Notes: generated by a model not told the origin, from the letters alone. A DNA stretch of 64,000 nt from CAYZDV01 sp964477275 (GCA_964477275.1 CAYZDV010000001.1:1-64000); one strand, 5' to 3'; shown: positions 37,702-47,116, counted from the first letter of the stretch. Numbers and translations: made by a program.

Positions 37702-38607
37702 TCATCCGAGTTTCTCTTTCAAAATCGAGACCACCTCAAGGCCGGCTCTTTTCTGCCCTTCCCTGGCGGCAGCTCCGATGTGGGGTGTGGCCATCGCACA
37801 GGGATGGTCGATCAGGGAGAAGTCTTCTGGCGGCTCTTTTTCAAAGACATCCAGAGCAGCGGCCCTGACTTTTCCGGATTCCAGAGCTCTGAGCAGGGCC
37901 TTCTCGTCCACGATTCCTCCTCTGGAGGCGTTGATGAGAACCACTCCTTCTTTCATCTTTTCGAATTCCCTGTCGCTCATCATGTGCCTGGTCTTGTCTG
38001 TGAGGGGCAGATGGAGGGTGATGATATCCGACTGAGAGAGGAGTTCGTCCAGAGAGACCTGGCGGGCATCGAGCTCTGTCTGCCACTGGATGATGTCGGT
38101 GAAAATGACGCTCATGCCGAAGGCGATGGCCCGTTTGGCAACCTCCTGGCCGATCCGGCCGAAACCGATGATGCCCAGGGTCTTGCCGAAGACCTCTGTT
38201 CCGGAGAGAGCCTTTTTTTCCCACTTGTGCTCTTTCATGGAAAGGTTGGCTTTGCCGTGGTTCCGGACTGCGGCCAGCATCAGCCCGAAAGCGTGTTCGG
38301 CCACCGAGATAGAGGTGGCGGCGGGCGTGTTGGCCACGGCGACGCCCTTTTCCCTTGTAGCCTGGACATCGATGTTGTCCAGCCCGATTCCTGCACGGAC
38401 AATCAGTTCCAGGCTTCCGGCGGCCTCGATGACTCTTCGGGTAACCTTGGTCGCACTCCTGACCACAACCGCATGGAATTCAGGGATGGTCTTGACCAGT
38501 TCGTCTTCGCTCATGCCTGTTTTCAGGGTTACCTCAAAACCAGGAATGGCCTGGAGCTTTTCCATTGCTTCCTGGTCCAGTGCATCGGCAACGAGTATTT
38601 TTTTCAT
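37702..38607 (-). CDS. serA: D-3-phosphoglycerate dehydrogenase, short form without ACT domain
   Basis: The ATG at 38607 overlaps the stop of the aminotransferase gene (ATGA) and follows AAGGAGAATTGGGA. The enzyme oxidises 3-phosphoglycerate, the first step of serine synthesis. The NAD site is LGIIGFGRIGQEVAKRA, the catalytic Arg is in NASRGGIVDEKAL, and the C-terminal His is in ATPHIGAAARE. At 301 residues it ends after the catalytic domains and lacks the ACT regulatory domain, so serine feedback through ACT is not expected. A glyoxylate or hydroxypyruvate reductase is the main alternative, but the neighbours favour serine metabolism. Confidence 0.85.
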   Translation of the reverse strand: MKKILVADALDQEAMEKLQAIPGFEVTLKTGMSEDELVKTIPEFHAVVVRSATKVTRRVIEAAGSLELIVRAGIGLDNIDVQATREKGVAVANTPAATSISVAEHAFGLMLAAVRNHGKANLSMKEHKWEKKALSGTEVFGKTLGIIGFGRIGQEVAKRAIAFGMSVIFTDIIQWQTELDARQVSLDELLSQSDIITLHLPLTDKTRHMMSDREFEKMKEGVVLINASRGGIVDEKALLRALESGKVRAAALDVFEKEPPEDFSLIDHPCAMATPHIGAAAREGQKRAGLEVVSILKEKLG

Positions 38608-39749
38608 TCCCAATTCTCCTTCAAAACGGCCTCGGCGGCCGCAATCGAACTGCCTCCTCGAAAATCAAACCCCAGCTCGGAGAGGGTCATTTCCAGGGCA
38701 GCGAGGGCGGTGATGATGTCAAAGCCTCCCATGTATCCTAAATGGGCGATACGGAAGATTTTTCCTTTGTAGGGTTCCTGACCGCCGGCAATGTAGGCCA
38801 TGTATTTTCCCTGCATGGTTTTGACCAGCTTCACGCCGTCGACTCCGGCCGGAACCTTGATCGCGGTGAGAATGTTGCCGGGGTTTTTGGAAAGGAGCTC
38901 AAGGCCGAGGGCCTCGGCGCCAGCTCTGGTTGCATCACCCAGGATGCGATGGTGTTCAAAGAGCTTTTCCAGACCGAAAGACTGGATGATGTCCAGGGAC
39001 TTTTTCTGCTGGATGATGAGGGAGACTGCTGGAGTCCAGGGGGTGGTCTGCTTTTCCAGGTTTTTCTTGCAGGCTCTGGCGTCAAAATAGAATTTGGGCA
39101 GCGTCGATTTCTCCACGAACTTCCAGGCTTTTGGACTGAAGGCAATGTAGGCCAGGCCGGGGGGAATCATGAAGGATTTCTGCGAGCCAGCCACCATGAC
39201 ATCCACTTTCCACTCATCCATGGGACATGGAGTGGCACCCAGCCCGGAGATGCCATCGACGACAAGGATAGCCTCGGAACGGGCCACCACTTCTCCATAA
39301 CCCTGGATGTCATAGACAGTTCCCGAAGATGTTTCAGAGAGGGTGGCGAAAACGGCCTTTGTTCCGGGATTGGCTTTCAGCTCTTCGACAAGTTGCTCTT
39401 TGGTGAAGGGCTCACCCCATTCCAGTTCGAATTCCCGGACCTGGACACCGTAGGCCCGGCAGATTTTCCCCCATCTTTCGCCGAATTTCCCTCCGTTGAT
39501 GGTGATCGCCTTGTCTCCAGGGCTGAGGGTGTTGACCGCTGCCGCCTCCATCGCTCCTGTGCCAGAGGAAGTCAGGATGAAGACGTCCTGCTCGGTCTGG
39601 AAGATGTATTTCAGTCCTTCTGAGACTTCCATGAATATCTTCGAGAATTCCGGGGTCCGATGGTGAATGATGGGCTCCGCAGCCGCGGAGAGAACGGTTT
39701 CTGGGACTGGAGTGGGCCCCGGGGAGAGAAGATAGTATTTTTTAATCAT
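38604..39749 (-). CDS. Serine-pyruvate/alanine-glyoxylate class V aminotransferase
   Basis: AGGAGG lies eight bases before the ATG at 39749. YYLLSPGPTPVPETV is the typical start of this group, SSGTGAMEAAAVNT the cofactor phosphate loop, VDGISGLGATP holds the PLP-ring Asp, and VAGSQKSFMIPPG the PLP Lys. The group includes serine:pyruvate, serine:glyoxylate and alanine:glyoxylate aminotransferases, and in some anaerobes replaces SerC in serine synthesis. Start/stop overlap with serA suggests that the two act in one pathway. Length 381. It is 131 bases downstream of the M20 peptidase gene on the same strand. Confidence 0.88.
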   Translation of the reverse strand: MIKKYYLLSPGPTPVPETVLSAAAEPIIHHRTPEFSKIFMEVSEGLKYIFQTEQDVFILTSSGTGAMEAAAVNTLSPGDKAITINGGKFGERWGKICRAYGVQVREFELEWGEPFTKEQLVEELKANPGTKAVFATLSETSSGTVYDIQGYGEVVARSEAILVVDGISGLGATPCPMDEWKVDVMVAGSQKSFMIPPGLAYIAFSPKAWKFVEKSTLPKFYFDARACKKNLEKQTTPWTPAVSLIIQQKKSLDIIQSFGLEKLFEHHRILGDATRAGAEALGLELLSKNPGNILTAIKVPAGVDGVKLVKTMQGKYMAYIAGGQEPYKGKIFRIAHLGYMGGFDIITALAALEMTLSELGFDFRGGSSIAAAEAVLKENWE

Positions 39750-39880
39750 AATGAGTCCTCCTGTTGAGTTTGATGGATGATGGAGTGTTTATGTCCATAT
39801 GATCTTAGCCACTACTAATGAACGAAGGGAATTGATACAAATCGAAAGTTTAAGTTATCAGAAATCCGAACATCAGTCAA

Positions 39881-41011
39881 TCAGAGCTGAATCAATATTT
39901 CCGTCAGCAAAGCTGTCCGTTCGATCAACGATGGGAGAAGCAGGTGTTCATTCTCGGCATGGATCCCATCTCCGTCCGGACCCAGGCCGTCCAGAGTGGG
40001 AACGCCCAGGCTGGAGGCGATGGAGGCGTCTGACCCCCCTCCGGTTTTTCCGGTTCCGAGTTTCATGTTCAGAAAGGCGGCGATTTTTTTTACCTCAGAG
40101 AAAAGGGCCAGAGAAGCTTCTGTCTTCTCCATGGGGGGAGTCAGGCTTTCCACCGAAACATGAATTCTGGCTCCCCGCTTGACCGGCTTGAGCGCCTTGA
40201 TGGACTGGAGGAGCGCGTCCTTCTGGCTGTTCTGCCAGAAGCGGATATCCAGAATGGCCCAGGCTTCGGCGGCTACGATATTTGGCTTTTCGCCGCCCTG
40301 GATCAGGCCGATGTTGATGGATGTCTCCTTTCTTGCCAGCTTGTTGACCAGGCGGAGCTGATGGATGAGCTCATCGATGGCATTTGTTCCTTTCTCCGGA
40401 TGCCCTGCGTGAGCCGCTTTACCCCTGGCCATTAACCGGACGACAAGACGGCCTTTCCTCTGGGTTTTCAGGGCCCCACCAGGGAGCGAGGGCTCGAGGC
40501 AAAGGACAGAGTCTGACTTTCTGGTCAGGCTTTTGATGACCTCGTAGGAGGCTTCACTCCCGATCTCTTCGGCAGAGTTGATGAAAACAGCAATCTTTTT
40601 TTTGGGCTGGATGTTCAGCTCGAAGAGGGCTTTCAGGGAGAAAAGAAGCATAACCAGGCTGGCTTTCATGTCCAGCACGCCAGGACCAAAAACCTTGTCA
40701 CCGGAGACGTAAAAAGGCATTGTCTGGATTTTCCCCACGGGCCAGACCGTGTCGGCATGGGTGAGGATGAGCAACTGCTCCTTTTTATCCCTGATAGCTG
40801 AAGCGGGATATTCGGCAAGATAAAGGTGCCCGATCTCCTTTTGCGGAAGCCGGGTGATCCTGGCCCCGATTTTCTTCAGCTCTTCGACGACGAAGGCCGA
40901 GCAGTTATCCACGGCATTTTTATCATGGGAAGGGGATTCTCGACTGACGATTTCCTTGAGAAGATTGATCATCCTGCCTTTGCGCCCTTTGTAATATGAA
41001 TGGAAATCCAT
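39881..41011 (-). CDS. M20 family metallopeptidase (carboxypeptidase G2-like)
   Basis: The di-zinc site is readable: His and Asp in ILTHADTVWPVGK, Asp in FGPGVLDMKASLVM, the Glu-Glu pair in NSAEEIGSEASYE, and His in GDGIHAENEHL near the C-terminus. No leader is present, so it is cytoplasmic. The M20 dimerisation domain spans the middle (RLMARGKAAHAGHPEKGTNA). It cleaves C-terminal amino acids or acyl-amino acids; the exact substrate is not readable. Length 376. It could be the first gene of the serine/cysteine run or stand alone. Confidence 0.9.
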   Translation of the reverse strand: MDFHSYYKGRKGRMINLLKEIVSRESPSHDKNAVDNCSAFVVEELKKIGARITRLPQKEIGHLYLAEYPASAIRDKKEQLLILTHADTVWPVGKIQTMPFYVSGDKVFGPGVLDMKASLVMLLFSLKALFELNIQPKKKIAVFINSAEEIGSEASYEVIKSLTRKSDSVLCLEPSLPGGALKTQRKGRLVVRLMARGKAAHAGHPEKGTNAIDELIHQLRLVNKLARKETSINIGLIQGGEKPNIVAAEAWAILDIRFWQNSQKDALLQSIKALKPVKRGARIHVSVESLTPPMEKTEASLALFSEVKKIAAFLNMKLGTGKTGGGSDASIASSLGVPTLDGLGPDGDGIHAENEHLLLPSLIERTALLTEILIQL

Positions 41012-41156
41012 CTTTCTTCCCGGTGGCTGGTGTTTATAACTTTATCACATCAGTTATGGAAATTCACCATATTTCCAAAAAATCCCGTCGGGGTCAGCTC
41101 GCAAGGGGTGAAATTCCGGGTTGACAAGGCATGAGGTTTTGGCTAATTTTTAGGCA

Positions 41157-42506
41157 GTGAGCCGCTGGGTCCTCCTGGGCGAAGTTGCATTCATCATTTC
41201 ATTCCTCTTTTTCCTGATATTTTCCGTCTACAATCTCATCGAAAAAGAGAGGAAAGCCTTCTGGAGGAGCGGGCTGTTTGTCTTTTTTTTCCCCCTCCTC
41301 AACCTTGTGTTCTTCATCGTCACTCCATCATTGCGGATATCCCTTTTCAGGAGTTTTTTTTACATCTTCGCTCTGGCCGTGTTGCTGGTTATGGCTCTTC
41401 CTATGAAAAAAAGAGCAACGGAAATCCTCGGCGAGCAGAAGAGAGTGGATGAACGGGACGTCGTTTTCGCCCGTCTCGAATACCAGAAAGGCACCAGCCG
41501 TTTTGAAGAATATTACGCGCGCAAACCCAATTTCAGGGAAATCGACGATGACATCCGCCGCTTCCCTGACCTCTTTTCACCCCTTCATGTCCAAAAAGAT
41601 CCGTTCCTCTTCTCCCTCGCCCAGGCTGAATTCAATTTTCTCAAGCAGCAGCTCCGCCTGGTGAGCGGCGAGCATCTCCCGCCCAAAGGCCATTTTTCTC
41701 CCCTGATCAACACCCGGATAATCCGAAACACGCTCCAATACCTGGGAGTCAAGGTCTGGGGAGTCTGTGAAGTTGACCAGGCTTATGTCTATTCCCACGT
41801 GGGAAGAGGACCGGAACCCTATGGTCAGGAGGTTCGCTTCGACCACAAGTTCGGAATCGTGTTTGCGCTGGAGATGGAGCTGGACATGGTGGCTGCTGCG
41901 CCAAGGGCCCCGGTCATCGTGGAGACGGGAAAGAAATATGTGGAGGCAGCCAAGATCTCCATCATCCTTGCCGATTTTATCCGGCTCATGGGATATCCGG
42001 CCCGTGCCCACATCGCAGGAAGCAACTACCAGGCAATTCTTCCTCCGCTCGGCTGGCTGGCCGGGTTGGGAGAGCTGGGAAGGCTGGGCTTCCTCATCAC
42101 CGAAGAGTTTGGTCCCCGGGCAAGGCTGGGGCTGGTCACCACCTCCCTTCCGCTCATTCCCGATAAACCCAGAAAACTGGGAATCCAGAATTTCTGCCGG
42201 AAATGCAAGAAGTGTGCCTTGAACTGTCCCGCTGAAGCCATCCCCAGCGGAAAGCAGACCGTGGAAAACGGGGTGATGAAATGGGTTCTCAAGCGGGAGG
42301 AATGCTACCGATGGTGGAGGGTGACCGGGACCGACTGCGCAATCTGCATGTATGTCTGTCCCTTCAGCAAGCCCGACAATGCGTTCCATAATTCCGTCAG
42401 AAAACTCGTCCGCTATTCCTTTCCTGCCCAATATGCATCGCTGTGGGGAGACGAATTCTTCTACGGTCGGTACTTGCGGCGAATGAAGCCCCTGCTCAAG
42501 AAGTAG
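41157..42506 (+). CDS. Membrane-anchored reductive dehalogenase-like ferredoxin protein
   Basis: It starts at GTG 41157. The first 85 residues hold three hydrophobic helices in place of the Tat leader of classical reductive dehalogenases. The middle part has the B12-reductase-like features SHVGRGPEPYGQEVRFDHKF and IIRNTLQYLGVKVWG. Near the C-terminus are two [4Fe-4S] motifs: Cys347, 350, 353 and 357 in CRKCKKCALNCP, and Cys383 with Cys394, 397 and 401 in CAICMYVCP. The layout matches the RdhA/QueG superfamily. With fused membrane helices it may be an inner-membrane reductase taking electrons from quinol. Dehalogenation is not proven. No rdhB anchor gene is adjacent. Confidence 0.8.
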   Translation: MSRWVLLGEVAFIISFLFFLIFSVYNLIEKERKAFWRSGLFVFFFPLLNLVFFIVTPSLRISLFRSFFYIFALAVLLVMALPMKKRATEILGEQKRVDERDVVFARLEYQKGTSRFEEYYARKPNFREIDDDIRRFPDLFSPLHVQKDPFLFSLAQAEFNFLKQQLRLVSGEHLPPKGHFSPLINTRIIRNTLQYLGVKVWGVCEVDQAYVYSHVGRGPEPYGQEVRFDHKFGIVFALEMELDMVAAAPRAPVIVETGKKYVEAAKISIILADFIRLMGYPARAHIAGSNYQAILPPLGWLAGLGELGRLGFLITEEFGPRARLGLVTTSLPLIPDKPRKLGIQNFCRKCKKCALNCPAEAIPSGKQTVENGVMKWVLKREECYRWWRVTGTDCAICMYVCPFSKPDNAFHNSVRKLVRYSFPAQYASLWGDEFFYGRYLRRMKPLLKK

Positions 42507-42528
42507 AGTCAGAAGGCACTCTTCCTTT

Positions 42529-44163
42529 CTATTTTACCGGCGTGTTGTATTTCTTCTTCCCCCAGGGCGACCAGAGGCCATAACTCTCTTCGTGGATGCG
42601 GCAGGGGCCTTCGGATGTCCAGTGGAATCCGTAATTGTAGCCGAACCAGAGATACCTGTCTCCCCCTCCATTTTCCGTAGTGATGATGTAGCGGGCATCC
42701 ACATTCCCGATGCCCAGAACTTTCTCTCCCGGCAGAGTCCCTTCTCCCCTGTCCCCTTTGTTGGCGTCAAAAGGAATCCAGCCGTAGGGAGGGAGATAGA
42801 CCTCGGTCCAGCGGTGGAAGACATCATCGAAGCTGGCGTCGTCGCCGCGTCGGCTCACTGCGCCCACATAACGGATGGGAACACCGAGAGCACGGCAGAG
42901 AGCGATCATCGAGTAAGAATACTCCGAGCAGGATGCCGTGCCTCTCCTGAGAACAGTCGGAGCCGGGTTCCAGCCGCCGAGAGGCTTCAGGTTATAGCTG
43001 AGATGCTCTCCCAGGAATTCGAAGATGCGGCGGGCAATCCAGTACGGATTTTTTTCGTTCCCGGCGATTTTGCGGGCGAGTTCCTGGATGAAGGTATCCT
43101 GGATACAGTATTTGTCTCCGTCCTCTGTGTATTTTTTCCGGATGTCCTCAGGAATGTCCTCCAGGCTTCCCACATTGTCGGGGTAAATGAAGTATTCGAC
43201 GGCATAAATCCTGGCCTTGACTGTCCATCCCGGTTTGACCACGGCATATGGCTTGAGGTCCTTGAAATGAAAATGGGCGATCTTCTGTCCCCACCTGTCC
43301 ATGATCATCTCCTGGGGCTCCTGGTTAAACTGGATGGGCTCGACCAGGGCCTGGTTGTCGCGGGCTTCCGGGACGGGAAGATAGATGTCGAGAGTCTTGA
43401 CTGTGCCGGGTCCGTAGTTTCTGAATTCTTTGATGAAACGGAGGGACATCTGGCGTTCATCCCACTTGGATAGAATGTCGCTGCAGAAGACTTTGATCTT
43501 GTAGATCTCATTGTTTTCGTAGTCCACGTTCCAGAGAGCGTCGCCTGCCCAGGCCAGACCGTAGGGGAACGGTCCGTAAGAGCGGAAGGAGGAGAGACAG
43601 AGCCCGTCGGACGGGTTGACCAGGTAAATCCGGTCTTCCGCCCGGTCAGTGACCCAAAGGTACTTTCCGTCGAATGCCAGGCCTGCCGGTTCGCGTGCAG
43701 GAGCGGGATAGTTTTCCTCCATCATTCCGTCCACCGGAGAGACTTTGATCAGGATATCGCTCCTGTGGTCGATAATCCAGATGCTGGTCCCATCCCAGGC
43801 CAGGTCTCTGGGGTGAGAGCTGTTGGATTCCAGGATTAAAACAGCTGTTCCTGTTTCCGGGTTCAGGCGGTACAGGGATTTTTCTCCGGAGTCGATATGC
43901 CAGAGGTGGCTTCCGTCCCAGGCCAGGCCTTCAGGATGATGACCAGGCGAGTCGAAGATTTTGAGCACCTTTCCGCTCTCCGGGTCAATCTTGTAAATCT
44001 TATTTGTGTAATGATCGGCAACCCAGAGGTTCTGTCCGTCAAAAGTGAGGCCGGTGGGGCATGGGCCGGGCGTTTTGATGACTTTGAGGATGTCGCCAAC
44101 TTTTGTCCAGGCAAAAGGGGAAAGAAAAAGGATGAGCAAAACGATTGCTCCTGTTTTTCTCAT
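42529..44163 (-). CDS. Secreted beta-propeller protein with transglutaminase-like protease domain
   Basis: The ATG at 44163 follows GAGAGGAGGTTCCG and gives a signal peptide (MRKTGAIVLLILFLSPFAWT). Residues 25-230 form a propeller of about 42-residue repeats, each with a version of GLAWDGxxLWxxD and IYKIDP. A linker of about 120 residues leads to a transglutaminase-core domain with Cys412 in GTASCSEYSYS, His450 in FHRWTEVYLP and Asp466 in WIPFDANKGD. All three catalytic residues are present, so it may act as a protease or amide-processing enzyme in the envelope. The combination of this propeller and domain in one protein is unusual to me. It is divergent from the next gene. Confidence 0.85.
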   Translation of the reverse strand: MRKTGAIVLLILFLSPFAWTKVGDILKVIKTPGPCPTGLTFDGQNLWVADHYTNKIYKIDPESGKVLKIFDSPGHHPEGLAWDGSHLWHIDSGEKSLYRLNPETGTAVLILESNSSHPRDLAWDGTSIWIIDHRSDILIKVSPVDGMMEENYPAPAREPAGLAFDGKYLWVTDRAEDRIYLVNPSDGLCLSSFRSYGPFPYGLAWAGDALWNVDYENNEIYKIKVFCSDILSKWDERQMSLRFIKEFRNYGPGTVKTLDIYLPVPEARDNQALVEPIQFNQEPQEMIMDRWGQKIAHFHFKDLKPYAVVKPGWTVKARIYAVEYFIYPDNVGSLEDIPEDIRKKYTEDGDKYCIQDTFIQELARKIAGNEKNPYWIARRIFEFLGEHLSYNLKPLGGWNPAPTVLRRGTASCSEYSYSMIALCRALGVPIRYVGAVSRRGDDASFDDVFHRWTEVYLPPYGWIPFDANKGDRGEGTLPGEKVLGIGNVDARYIITTENGGGDRYLWFGYNYGFHWTSEGPCRIHEESYGLWSPWGKKKYNTPVK

Positions 44164-44277
44164 CGGAACCTCCTCTCCATTCTTTTGATTATCCACATTA
44201 TAAAAAAAAGAGAGCGGACAGGCTACTTTTTTCTTGGGTTTGACACGTTGCCGGAAAATAAGATATGGTGGTTTTCT

Positions 44278-44320
44278 TCCATTCCCATGTAATTGACCCC
44301 ACTATCTGGAAGAGAATCGA
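44278..44320 (+). repeat. Dispersed intergenic repeat A, copy 4 (tail part)
   Basis: CCATTCCCATGTAATTGACC and the following ACTATCTGGAAGAGAATC correspond, with a few changes, to the tail of the copy at 25427-25470. It lies in the divergent gap upstream of the Tat-exported aminotransferase gene. Confidence 0.6.
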
Positions 44321-44360
44321 TATGGTTAACTGAAATCTCAAATTTTGAAAGGAGCCTCGC

Positions 44361-45686
44361 ATGGGCACAAGTCGAAGGGAATTCCTCAAGAGCATCGGCC
44401 TCGGCGTGGGGAGTCTCAGTCTTATCGGACTTTCTGGCCAGGAAGCTCAGGCCAACATCGAGCAGAAGATTAAATCGCTCAAGAATCTCTCTGCTGCCGA
44501 GGTTGCCCGGGACGAGGATTTCTGGTTCCACGTCCAGCAAGCGTTCAACATCGACCGCAGCATCATCAACCTCAACAACGGCGGCGTCCATCCTGCTCCC
44601 CAGATCGTCATGGATGCTGTCCACCGCTACATGGATTTTGCCAACGGAGCACCGGTCTACAATTCCTGGAATGTGCTGCGGCCCAGAAAAGAGTTGATCA
44701 GAAAGAAGCTGGCCGATACCTTTGGCTGCTCTCCTGAAGAGATTGCCATCACCCGGAATGTGACCGAATCCATGCACATTCCCCTTATGGGCATAGACCT
44801 TGAGCCGGGCGATGAACTTCTGACCACCACCCACGATTATCCCTCGATGAAAAACGCCCTTCTTCAGAGAGAGATGAGAGAAGGGCTCAAAGTCAGGATG
44901 TTTCCTTTTCGGTATCCGCCGAAGAGCATTGAGGAGCTGGCCGATGCCTTTCAAAAGAATATCACTCCCAGGACAAAAATAATCGAAGTCTGCCATATCA
45001 CCAACCTGACAGGCCAGATCTTTCCCATCAAGGACATCTGCCAGATGGCCCGGGACCGCGGCATCGAGGTGGCGGTCGACGGGGCTCATGCCTTCGGCCA
45101 TTTCGACTTCAAACAGAAGGACCTGGACTGCGACATCTACGGAGCCAACCTTCACAAGTGGATGATGGCACCCATCGGAACCGGGTTTCTGTACGTGAAG
45201 AAGGAAAAAATCAAAAAAATATGGCCTCTTTTCCCAGCCCCTGACCCTCTGAGCGACGATATCAGGAAGTTCGAGCACATCGGGACTCATCCGGACTGGC
45301 TGGAGCTGGCGGTGGGCGACGCTCTGGAGTTTCATCATGGAGTCGGCGCCAAACGGAAGGAAGAAAGGCTCCGCTTTCTGAGGAATTACTGGGCTAGAGA
45401 ATTAGAGAAGCTCCCTGGAGTGAGGATGTTAACTTCTTATGATCCTGAACAGTCCTGCGGCATCGGAACGTTCACCGTGCAGGATATGGATATGGATAAG
45501 CTGAGTCAGGTTCTGTTTAACAAACACAAGATTTATACCATTACGGTCGGGGTTCCTGCGCCTGAGCTGGACGCTCCGGACTCAACGGCCATGCGGGTCA
45601 CTCCCAGCATTTACACCACGCTCCGGGACCTGAATATGTTCATTGAGGCGGTCTCCCATTATGTGAAGAACGGGTTGCCCGGCTGA
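44361..45686 (+). CDS. Tat-exported class V aminotransferase-fold enzyme (isopenicillin-N-epimerase-like)
   Basis: A clear twin-arginine leader opens the protein (GTSRREFLKSIGLGVGSLSL). The PLP-fold body includes IINLNNGGVHPAPQIVMDA, the cofactor loop AITRNVTESMH, VDGAHAFGHFDF with the PLP Asp, and the PLP Lys in NLHKWMMAPIGTG. The nearest named family is isopenicillin N epimerase/class V aminotransferase, whose periplasmic members have mostly unknown substrates. PLP loading before Tat export would explain the leader. The kynureninase-like gene follows after 39 bases, and the two are distant homologs. Length 441. Confidence 0.87.
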   Translation: MGTSRREFLKSIGLGVGSLSLIGLSGQEAQANIEQKIKSLKNLSAAEVARDEDFWFHVQQAFNIDRSIINLNNGGVHPAPQIVMDAVHRYMDFANGAPVYNSWNVLRPRKELIRKKLADTFGCSPEEIAITRNVTESMHIPLMGIDLEPGDELLTTTHDYPSMKNALLQREMREGLKVRMFPFRYPPKSIEELADAFQKNITPRTKIIEVCHITNLTGQIFPIKDICQMARDRGIEVAVDGAHAFGHFDFKQKDLDCDIYGANLHKWMMAPIGTGFLYVKKEKIKKIWPLFPAPDPLSDDIRKFEHIGTHPDWLELAVGDALEFHHGVGAKRKEERLRFLRNYWARELEKLPGVRMLTSYDPEQSCGIGTFTVQDMDMDKLSQVLFNKHKIYTITVGVPAPELDAPDSTAMRVTPSIYTTLRDLNMFIEAVSHYVKNGLPG

Positions 45687-45725
45687 GCTCAGGGCGAAAC
45701 AAAAGTTTGATGAGGAGGCCGGTGA

Positions 45726-46958
45726 ATGTCAGAAATCAGCTTTGATTTAGAAAAAGACCTGGAATCCATCCGCAAGGAATTCCCCATTCTGGCCCGCTGT
45801 GTGTACCTCATCAGCAATTCACTGGGAGCAGTCCCCCGGAAAGCCGGGCAAGACCTTCATCGCTTCTATCGGATGTGGGCTGAGGAGGGGGTGAGCGCCT
45901 GGGAGAAAGAATGGTGGGACAAACCCCGGCGGGTGGGAAACCAGGTGGCTTCTCTCCTTGGTGCTGGCGAGGATGAGGTGAGCATGATGCCCAGCGCCAC
46001 CCTCTGTCACTGGGTCGCGCTTTCCACCCTGTTCCTCCATCAGAACACCAGAAGAAACAAGGTTGTCGTCACTGACCATGATTTCCCGTCGATCCTCTAT
46101 GCAGTCTCGAAGATTGCCGGGTTCATGAACTGGAGGGTGGAAGTTTTATCGAGCGGCGGACGGCCGGGGATAGATGGAGAGGCCTTACTGGAGAAGGTGG
46201 ACGAGGAGACGCTTTTCGTGGCCACCTCTCATGTCTATTTCAAATCCGGATACGTCCAGGATATCGGCCGAATTGCTTCCCGGGCCCGGGAGACCGGTGC
46301 ACTGACTCTAATCGATGGCTACCATGCCGCCGGCGTCATCCCTGTTGACGTCAAGGCGCTCGATGTGGATTTTTACGTGGGGGGATGCCTGAAGTGGCTC
46401 TGCGGAGGCCCAGGAAACGCCTTTCTCTACGTCAGGCCCGGGCTCGCTGAGCAGCTCCAGCCCCAGCTCACAGGATGGTTTGCCCACCAGGAGCCATTTT
46501 CTTTCAGCAAGGAAATGGTCTACAGCAGAAATTCTTACCGCTTCATGTCGGGAACGCCTCCCATCCCTTCTCTCTACGCTGCGCAGGCCGGCCTGGAGTT
46601 TATCGGAAAAATAGGAATTCAGCAGATCAGGGAAAAATCATTGAGCCTGACCGGCCTGGTCATCGAAAACGCCAGAGCGAATGGATTTTCTCTTTTCACT
46701 CCAGAGAACCAGAGAGAGAGAGGAGGTGCGGTTTCCATCAGCATTCCCCATGCCTATTCGCTCAAACAGGCGCTGCAGAAAAGAGGGGTGAAAGTCGATT
46801 TCCGCAAAGGCGACAGCAGAGAGCCTGATGTCATAAGAGTGGGACCCCATTTTTACACAACGAGCGAGGAAATCACCATCCTCTTCGAAACAATCAATGC
46901 CATTTATGAATCCGGAGAATACAGGAAGTTCCCCGAGAAGATCGATCGCGTGACCTGA
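45726..46958 (+). CDS. Kynureninase-like PLP enzyme
   Basis: This 410-residue cytoplasmic protein follows AGGAGGCCGGTG. Features are VYLISNSLGAVPRKAGQDL near the start, SWxWW-type aromatic residues in AWEKEWWDKPRR, the PLP Asp in LIDGYHAAGVIPVD, the PLP Lys in GGCLKWLCGGPGNAFLYV, LTGWFAHQEPFSF, and RVGPHFYTTSEE at the C-terminus. These match kynureninase, which cleaves kynurenine to anthranilate and alanine. No other kynurenine-pathway gene is near, so the substrate may be a related beta-aroyl or beta-oxo amino acid. Confidence 0.75.
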   Translation: MSEISFDLEKDLESIRKEFPILARCVYLISNSLGAVPRKAGQDLHRFYRMWAEEGVSAWEKEWWDKPRRVGNQVASLLGAGEDEVSMMPSATLCHWVALSTLFLHQNTRRNKVVVTDHDFPSILYAVSKIAGFMNWRVEVLSSGGRPGIDGEALLEKVDEETLFVATSHVYFKSGYVQDIGRIASRARETGALTLIDGYHAAGVIPVDVKALDVDFYVGGCLKWLCGGPGNAFLYVRPGLAEQLQPQLTGWFAHQEPFSFSKEMVYSRNSYRFMSGTPPIPSLYAAQAGLEFIGKIGIQQIREKSLSLTGLVIENARANGFSLFTPENQRERGGAVSISIPHAYSLKQALQKRGVKVDFRKGDSREPDVIRVGPHFYTTSEEITILFETINAIYESGEYRKFPEKIDRVT

Positions 46959-47116
46959 CCATCGAAACCTCATTGCGCCAATTTGCAGGCGTGCGAATCA
47001 TCCCCAGCTTCATGAAACAGCACCAATCCTCATCTCTTGACGGAAATTCGGGGAAGAGCTCTGGTTGCAGGAAAATGGAGTTTCATGTATAGTATAAAAG
47101 GAGAAGGGGCCGTCGG

